From Francisella orientalis FNO12 (lineage in GTDB: Bacteria > Pseudomonadota > Gammaproteobacteria > Francisellales > Francisellaceae), in NCBI RefSeq assembly GCF_001042525.2, contig NZ_CP011921.2, positions 62,001 to 126,000 on the forward strand: a stretch of 64,000 bases of DNA, read 5' to 3'. The position numbers and the translations under genes were made by a program. Every line of letters begins with the position of its first letter. Within the stretch, counting starts at the first letter, position 1. Shown here piece by piece: positions 58,554 to 64,000 of this stretch. Under the pieces are notes generated by a model, which saw only the letters and a program-made list of their open reading frames with translations, was not told the DNA's origin and made no database searches.

Positions 58554-59123
58554 ATGTTAAATGGTTTGATTAATGTAGCGACTTTTTTGATAGATATTGT
58601 CTTTGGCATTTATGCTTTTATACTACTGTTTAGATTTTTCTTACAATGGGTAAAAGCAGATTTTTATAATCCAATTTGTCAGATGATTATGCGTGCGACA
58701 AATGCTGCTATATTACATCTAAGAAAATTTATACCAGGATTTTTGAATCTAGATTGGTCATGTATAGTAGCTGTGTATATTGTGTTTGTGGCGCGGAACT
58801 TACTTGTAGGTTTATTAAATGGGATAGGTCTTAATTTGATGTTTATTTTCTTTAAACCGCTGATTGATATAATTTTTGCAGTTATTAATATGTATGTATA
58901 TTTGATAATAATAAGAGCAATATCTAGTTGGTTTGTTCAAGGAGGCTATAATCCAATTATTATGGTTATATATCAAGTTACAGAGCCATTATTATCAAGA
59001 GCTAGAAATATAATCAAACCAATAAATTCAGGATTTGATTTTTCTCCAATTATTGTATTAATTGGTCTATTTTGTATTCAGATATTCATACAAAGCATTA
59101 TTGCGCAGTTTTTTCACTATTGA
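58554..59123 (+). CDS. YggT family membrane protein
   Basis: This 189-residue protein has two YggT repeats, each with two or more membrane helices and the motif FRFFLQWVKADFYNPICQMI and, second, AISSWFVQGGYNPIIMVIYQ. Family members have been linked to osmotic tolerance. It sits apart from the YggS gene, which is often its neighbour. It overlaps the end of the convergent ATPase by 7 bases. Confidence 0.85.
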   Translation: MLNGLINVATFLIDIVFGIYAFILLFRFFLQWVKADFYNPICQMIMRATNAAILHLRKFIPGFLNLDWSCIVAVYIVFVARNLLVGLLNGIGLNLMFIFFKPLIDIIFAVINMYVYLIIIRAISSWFVQGGYNPIIMVIYQVTEPLLSRARNIIKPINSGFDFSPIIVLIGLFCIQIFIQSIIAQFFHY

Positions 59124-59899
59124 TTAATAGCATGTAGAGTCGAGCTGATATCTTTAATAACTATTCTAGTTGAATCGCATTCGAGATCACGAAGATATTC
59201 TAGTTTGATAGTTTTTTCTGATGCTATACGTCCTGGATTACTATCAAGAATTATTACTCTATCTGCCATATTTACAGCTTCTTCGATATTGTGTGTAACA
59301 AGAATAATAGTTTTTGTTTTAGCTTGACCAGTATGCCATAGATGCATAATATCGTCTCTTAGAGTTTTGGCAGTGACTATATCAAGAGATGAGAAAGGCT
59401 CATCAAGAAATAATATCTCTGGCTCAATCATTAATGCTCTAGCAAATCCTACGCATTGTTTCATGCCACCAGAGAGTTCGCTTACATAAGCATCCTCAAA
59501 ACCATTTAAGCCAATCTTTTTGATAATCTCAAGAGCTTTAGATTTGCTTTGTGATCTAGGTATACCAAGAGAGTCTGTACCAAAAAGAACATTTTCTAAA
59601 ACATTTAGCCATGGTAGCAGTGCAAAGTTTTGAAAAACCATACCGATGTTTTCTAAAGGGCTATCAATAGCCGAACCCTTATAAAAAAGTTTTCCAGAAG
59701 TTGGTTTTAATAGTCCGCTTAATATTCTTACAAGACTAGATTTTCCTGCTCCTGATTTGCCAACTATAGCGATTATCTCATTTTCTCTTACTTTTAAAGT
59801 TAGATTTTCGACTACTCTTTTTATATTCTTTTTATCTTGCTTATAATCTAGGTAAATATCGTAGCAATTTATTAACGTGTTATTTTTAAATTCAGTCAT
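59117..59899 (-). CDS. ABC transporter ATPase (NrtD/TauB-like)
   Basis: This 260-residue ATPase has Walker A GKSGAGKSS, signature LSGGMKQCVGFARAL (Cys for the usual Arg), Walker B ILFLDEPFSSLD and H-loop VTHNIEEAV. ATG 59899 follows AAGGAGAG at a good distance; an ATG 7 codons upstream has no such site. It lacks the C-terminal domain of the 50452 ATPase. Its permease is broken, so it probably has no partner, unless it serves the paralogous permease. Confidence 0.85.
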   Translation of the reverse strand: MTEFKNNTLINCYDIYLDYKQDKKNIKRVVENLTLKVRENEIIAIVGKSGAGKSSLVRILSGLLKPTSGKLFYKGSAIDSPLENIGMVFQNFALLPWLNVLENVLFGTDSLGIPRSQSKSKALEIIKKIGLNGFEDAYVSELSGGMKQCVGFARALMIEPEILFLDEPFSSLDIVTAKTLRDDIMHLWHTGQAKTKTIILVTHNIEEAVNMADRVIILDSNPGRIASEKTIKLEYLRDLECDSTRIVIKDISSTLHAINQ

Positions 59900-59927
59900 G
59901 CTTACTCTCCTTTTAGACATTTATGGA

Positions 59928-61620
59928 TTAGTTACATTTGTATTTTGTTTCAGCAAGTTTATATAATGGCTTCCAGATAAATATTACACACAAAGCTACT
60001 AATGAGCACAATGCAACTACCGCTAGGGCTGCTTCATGAAGTTGGTTATTACCTGTTGTGGTAGATACCAGTGCGCCAATTCCATCTACTTTAATAGTAT
60101 TTGAGCCCCATATTACCAATTCAGCTGCAATTGCCGAGTTCCAAGCGCCACTTGCAGCACTAATAATTCCGCAGACTATATATGGAAATACAGCAGGTAT
60201 TGCAAACTTAAACCACCATTTCCAACCTTTTAGATGGAAAGATTTTGTCATTTCTATTATTTCTGTAGGTAAGCTAGAGACACCAGCTATGACATTAAAA
60301 AGTACATACCAAGATGTTCCGGTCATTATTAATGGGGTACACCAAACATTTGGCGATCCACCACCTAATATAAGTACAGCCACAATCGGGAAAATATCGG
60401 TTGTGGTATTGCTGCACCTATTTGTATTATTGGCTGGATAGCTTTTGTCCGCTTGCTTGACATACCTATCCATATACCTAGTGGTGTGCATATAGCGACA
60501 CTTATCATCATGGCGATAGTCACACGAACAGTTATTTCTACCATTAATGGTATCAGGTAACTTATATCACCATCTGGGAAGAAGAGCCACAGAGCATTAC
60601 CAGTCCATATACATGCTGAGATAATTACTATATACCAAGCAGTACAACCAAGTTTTTTCAATATCTTGATATCTCTAGTCGGTGATTTGAGATTAATTTT
60701 TTTACTTAAAAAGCTAGCGCCATTAATTAGCCAAAATACAATAGTGCTAAAAATTGGCTTTATAGCATTTACAAATTGAGATTTCTTATATGAGCGATAA
60801 AGCCAAGGACTATCAGTAGTTTTATTGTTGATGGACTCATATTTGAACTTTTCTGACCATTTAACTAAAGGTCTAAAAAGTAGCTGATCAAATAGAGCTA
60901 TATTAATGATAATAGCCACAAGAGCATATAAGATAGCTGTTATATTTGAGTCAGTCAATGCCAGCGCTATATACGAGCCTATACCAGGTAAGCTAACATC
61001 GCCTGTGATAGCGAACCAAGCAGCTGATTGAGAAACCATAATATTCCAAAGTAAACTAGGTACCGAATAAGGTAGTTCGATCTTCCAAAATTTTTGCCAT
61101 GCGTTGAGTTTGAAGGCAGTAGCAGCTTCTGTTAGCTCTGCAGGGACCATTCGTATAGTTTGGTATAAGATTAGTGCCATATTCGAAGCTTGAGATGTAA
61201 ATATCTCAAAAATTGCTGCAGCTTCTAAACCCATAATTGAATGAGGAAATAGAAAAAGAAAAAACGCGGTGGTAAATGTCAAAAATCATAATAAAGGTGT
61301 CGATTCTAGAAAATTTATGATTGGTAAGCAGACTCTAGCAAAGTGTTTATTCTTAGCGCATGCATATCCAACTATCAATGCAAAAACAAATGAAAATATC
61401 ATACCTATAATCAATCGCATAGTAGTACGCAACATGTAATATGGTAAATGACTTGGATCAAGTGATATAGCTGAAACTGATGATGCATCAATAAATGATC
61501 GATGCATATTATTCCAAGCATAATAAGCTAGGCGCTAATAACTAATATTAAAGCTACTATAATCACATCAGCTTTATTTGGTAGAAATCTCTTTTTTGTT
61601 ACTGTATAACTTGCGAACAT
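59928..61620 (-). pseudogene. ABC transporter double permease (NrtB-like), multiply disrupted
   Basis: The original was a roughly 560-residue tandem permease paralogous to the gene at 48626. From ATG 61620 the lesions are a TAG at 61530-61528, a frameshift near 61510, an in-frame TGA at about 61288-61286 and a frameshift near 60390-60400. Recognisable pieces include MVPAELTEAATAFKLNAWQ (first EAA loop) and SLPTEIIEMTKSFHLKGWKW (second). The ATPase gene downstream is still open. Confidence 0.85.
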
Positions 61621-62074
61621 TATTATTCTCCTTAGTAATCGAATCAAGTTATCTTAGAGTTATTAATTTTGTGATTATGTAAAGTTATAGAGTATCTGTA
61701 ATTTTTGTAAATTCTAATAGCTATAGAAATAGTATATTTATCACTAGATAATTAAACCTACAGATATGTGGGAGCTATATACTACTTTTAAGTAATTTAG
61801 CTTTAGATACAACTATCCCTATACAGTCAATCTAAGGATATCTTTGGTTAAAAAAATCACCCTTAAACTGATTACACAAAATTAGTTATATGAAGTTAGT
61901 TGTGACTAACAACTCGGAGGTTGTGGTGTGTAAGTTATAAACATTTGATCCCTCCTTGTGAGAGGTTGCTACTACGGTAACGTTTATTTTGCGAACATTC
62001 TAGCGCTATAAAGTATGTTTTGCAATATGTTTTAGCAGATTTTGTAGTAGTTACTTTAGAAAGAGTGGATTAAT
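61621..62074 (-). other. 454-base gene-free region upstream of the ABC permease pseudogene
   Basis: The only coding-like signal is the 12-residue minus-strand peptide at 61906-61944. A possible -35/-10 pair (TTGACT, 17-base spacer, TCTAAA) lies further downstream toward the permease, at about 61835-61805. No tRNA, repeat or known riboswitch was recognised. Confidence 0.4.
61906..61944 (-). CDS. possible 12-residue leader peptide (MFITYTPQPPSC)
   Basis: ATG 61944 has a perfect AAGGAGG 6 bases upstream, the best ribosome site in the window. The peptide MFITYTPQPPSC ends at TAG 61906. A stem (AGTTGT/ACAACT with a 5-base loop) overlaps the stop. The nearest downstream gene is the broken ABC permease, 286 bases away. 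Confidence 0.35.
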   Translation of the reverse strand: MFITYTPQPPSC

Positions 62075-62439
62075 TTAAGTTTTTCTCATAAGAATCATTT
62101 TATAAGCAGCATCACTATCCTCATAATAATTATTAATTTGCTTATTTATAACAAATCCTAGCTTCTGATATAAAGAAATAGCTATTAGATTGTTTGTATT
62201 TACTTCTAGTGAAATATTTTTGTCAGAGTTGTTTAAAATGTATTCTAATAGTTTTTTTTATACTCAAAGCATAAAATATATCCAGCAAGTTCATTGTTGA
62301 TTTTAGCTACAAAAAAGTATTTTTGCTTATTAATATTATGGATAAATTGCTTTTTTGAAATTTTATCAGACAAAAAAGTAGAGTTCTCAAGTTCTGCAAG
62401 TGTTTGAACATCACTTAATTGGGGCTTAGATATTTGCAT
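62075..62439 (-). pseudogene. GNAT N-acetyltransferase (RimI-like), frameshift in a poly(A) run
   Basis: The N-terminal 64 residues (MQISKPQLSDVQTLAELENS, IHNINKQKYFFVAKINNELAGY) and the C-terminus in the next frame (EVNTNNLIAISLYQKLGFV, with the acetyl-CoA signature) make one GNAT protein of about 120 residues. The frame is lost in a run of eight A (minus strand, 62259-62252), where nine would restore it. It overlaps the ATP-grasp gene by 14 bases. Confidence 0.75.
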
Positions 62440-63673
62440 AAGGTAACTTCTTGTAGTTCATTCTATTTAGAAACTCTAGCATTATAGTTGTATAGAGTTG
62501 GTCGCCAATATAAGTATCTTCAATATCAGAGTCTAAAGATGGATTGTCATTGATTTCTATGATAATAGGTTTATTGTCTACAACTTTTATATCAATACCA
62601 TATAGTCCATTGCCGATAGTTTTTGCAGCTTTAAGAGCTATTCTTAGCACAGATTTATCAACTTGATGGATAGCAAATGCTTCAGAGTTTCCATGCTGAG
62701 TAGTTTTCTTATTATGATTGGTTATTTGCCAATGGCCTTTCGCCATGAAATATTTACACGCATATATTGGCTTATTGTTTAATATACCAGTACGCCAGTC
62801 AAAATCAGTATAGTAATATTTTTGAGCTATTATGATCGAAGATTGTTCAAGCATGATATCTAGAATTTGCTTGAGCTCCTCTGCCGAATTAGCTTTTTTA
62901 ACACCCTTTGAAAATGAACTATCTGGAATTTTCAAAACTATAGGAAGACCTAACTCACTGATTAATTCTTCAGCTGCAAAGCTATCATCTTTAAAAATAA
63001 GTTTACCTTCCTGGGTTAGTATTTTATTTTTAATCATTAGGTTATGTAAATAAACCTTGTTGGTACAGCAAGTTATGGATTTTGTATCATCAATAACTAC
63101 TAAGTTATTGTCCTCAGCTTTTTTAGAAAAACTATAACTATAGTGATTAATAGATGTTGTTGTTATGATGAAAAGTCCGTCATATTCAAGCAGACTCATA
63201 TAATCATCTTTGGTAATTAGATCAGTATAAATACCTAAATCATAAGAATAATTTTTTTTGATTTTTCGTTTACGCCAAACTTTGCTACTAAAATTGTTAA
63301 GAGCATTTGCAAATATAGTCTGCTCATTATCATTTAGAGAGGAAATATGTCCAATCTTAATAGTTTTTATTTTCCATAATGAGTTTTGCTTCTCTAAAGT
63401 TACTTCTAATATTGGTGTTGGATATTTTTCAAATATCCTTTTAGCAATTTTTTCTGTACCTTGTAGGTTAGCTATTCCAAAGAAAATCTTAATAGCTAAT
63501 AGGTTTGTATTTAAAGCATTTAGCGCTTTGTGTTCTCTACTATTAATTAAGTTAGATAACGGAGTTTCCTCAAAGTGACTAATACTGTTGAGTGTTTCAA
63601 CAGTAGGTATAATAGTATCTTTATTTGAGTGTGCCAAAAGACAAGCATAATAGCCTTGCTCAAGATAATTCAT
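62426..63673 (-). CDS. RimK-like ATP-grasp ligase with N-terminal RLAN domain
   Basis: The ATP-grasp part (about residues 200-400) has PIVLKIPDSSFSKGVKKA, DWRTGILNNKPIYACKYFM, YGIDIKVV and the Mg motif IIEINDNPSLDSDIED. It resembles RimK/RLAN-family amino-acid ligases that add amino acids or build peptides. Upstream of this start, another frame contains KILIDNQDTWSPYYPYSNLE, which fits the missing start of the RLAN domain. A gene of full length would start at ATG 63810 and would need one extra A in the run near 63797-63800. It may therefore be truncated or dead. The GNAT gene follows. Confidence 0.7.
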   Translation of the reverse strand: MNYLEQGYYACLLAHSNKDTIIPTVETLNSISHFEETPLSNLINSREHKALNALNTNLLAIKIFFGIANLQGTEKIAKRIFEKYPTPILEVTLEKQNSLWKIKTIKIGHISSLNDNEQTIFANALNNFSSKVWRKRKIKKNYSYDLGIYTDLITKDDYMSLLEYDGLFIITTTSINHYSYSFSKKAEDNNLVVIDDTKSITCCTNKVYLHNLMIKNKILTQEGKLIFKDDSFAAEELISELGLPIVLKIPDSSFSKGVKKANSAEELKQILDIMLEQSSIIIAQKYYYTDFDWRTGILNNKPIYACKYFMAKGHWQITNHNKKTTQHGNSEAFAIHQVDKSVLRIALKAAKTIGNGLYGIDIKVVDNKPIIIEINDNPSLDSDIEDTYIGDQLYTTIMLEFLNRMNYKKLPYANI

Positions 63674-63810
63674 TTGCTCAGATAAATTAATGATATAGTT
63701 GGGCTTGTTACTAATGTTCTGTAAATATTGATGTGTAGTTTCTAAGTTTGAATATGGATAGTATGGTGACCATGTATCTTGATTATCAATAAGTATTTTA
63801 AGGGCTTCAT

Positions 63811-64000
63811 ATAACCTTATGTTGAGATTTATGCGAGCGTATTATCTGCTTTTTTTATAAAATGCAAGAGTTTTTATTATGATTAAACTTAGTATTTTTG
63901 AGCTATTAGTTATCGTTGAATTAAGCTAATATAAAAATAAGGGAATAGTCGTTTATTTGTCATATGTTATACAAAAAATGTTTGCTGGTAATACTTTTAT
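63811..64000. other. right-edge region without a supported gene
   Basis: Short plus-strand readings start at 63879 (16 codons) and 63964 (open to the window end, with MLYKKCLLVILL). The second could be the start of a signal peptide but is too short to judge. Nothing else recognised. Confidence 0.3.

Noticed and set aside
60058-60441. 127-codon plus-strand ORF opposite the permease pseudogene
   Set aside because: It is the antisense of the second permease half; composition follows the real frame.
63879-63929. 16-codon ORF MIKLSIFELLVIVELS, reminiscent of a type IV prepilin N-terminus
   Set aside because: Stops immediately, no upstream ribosome site or pilin body follows; match may be chance.
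63964-64000. ATG at the right edge starting MLYKKCLLVILL
   Set aside because: Only 12 codons in the window; could be a signal peptide but cannot be judged.
1-64000. CRISPR array, IS elements, phage genes
   Set aside because: No repeat-spacer pattern, transposase or phage protein was found on either strand.

Overview
The window is AT-rich chromosomal DNA that I read as Francisella, most likely a host-adapted F. tularensis-type lineage. The signs are the gene content (tandem NrtB-like permease genes, a DUF3573-type outer membrane protein, an APT1-like carboxylesterase, a DUF3568-type lipoprotein), short intergenic gaps, and an unusually heavy load of recent gene inactivation. I count about thirteen broken genes, most with one to three stops or frameshifts, among intact housekeeping genes. 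The subspecies cannot be fixed from sequence reading alone, and no insertion sequence or CRISPR array was seen.

Layout, left to right. 1-2883: the end of an MHS-type MFS transporter and a 5-oxoprolinase operon (pxpB-pxpA-pxpC, the last with a nonsense codon). 2940-3972: adjacent remnants of eptA and dgkA. 4221-6489: phosphate uptake (DUF47 protein, pitA) and cytochrome b561. 6493-10436: LysR regulator, nitroreductase, a 38-residue basic peptide behind a palindrome-bearing promoter, a DUF1275 membrane protein and an aromatic amino-acid permease. 10535-15419: rsmG, a YggS-like PLP protein, a LysR/MFS pair cut by one deletion, a SIS-domain protein, a BamE-like lipoprotein and rpsT. 15688-18663: lepA and mnmA.

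18701-23829 (minus strand): a lipoprotein, then def-ribH-ribBA-ribE-ribD read from a classical FMN riboswitch. 23942-27316: three decayed genes (CPA1 antiporter, thiamine-diphosphate decarboxylase, 2Fe-2S ferredoxin). 27404-36906: an intact run of sppA, skp, a rhodanese-like protein, secB, recA, recX, ssb, ackA, pta and an aldehyde dehydrogenase, covering periplasmic quality control, export, recombination and acetate metabolism. 36995-38214: a structured leader and a dead homocysteine methyltransferase. 38232-44560: a GNAT-nitrilase fusion, aspS, a GT32-like glycosyltransferase and an RNase II-type nuclease.

44561-44891 has no gene but carries two perfect DnaA boxes. 44892-48511: carboxylesterase, hemC, crcB, a DUF3568-type lipoprotein, a small membrane protein, a lipoprotein with a long Gly-Thr/Gly-Ser hexanucleotide repeat, and a 55-residue zinc-ribbon protein. 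48626-53403: an intact double-permease/ATPase ABC importer and a dead outer-membrane protein. 53532-57452: CPA1-RCK antiporter, gamma carbonic anhydrase, lolB, ispE and tRNA-Gln(TTG). 57626-59123: an M14-like peptidase and YggT. 59117-61620: a second, degraded ABC importer, with a possible 12-residue leader peptide further upstream. 62075-63810: a GNAT gene broken in a poly(A) run, overlapping a RimK-like ATP-grasp gene that itself appears frameshifted near its start.

The most interesting unexplained signals are the paired DnaA boxes, the palindrome inside the promoter at 8278, the long-range complement of the FMN aptamer, the three-hairpin leader at 36995, the leader peptide at 61906-61944, and the ATP-grasp/GNAT amidoligase-like pair.
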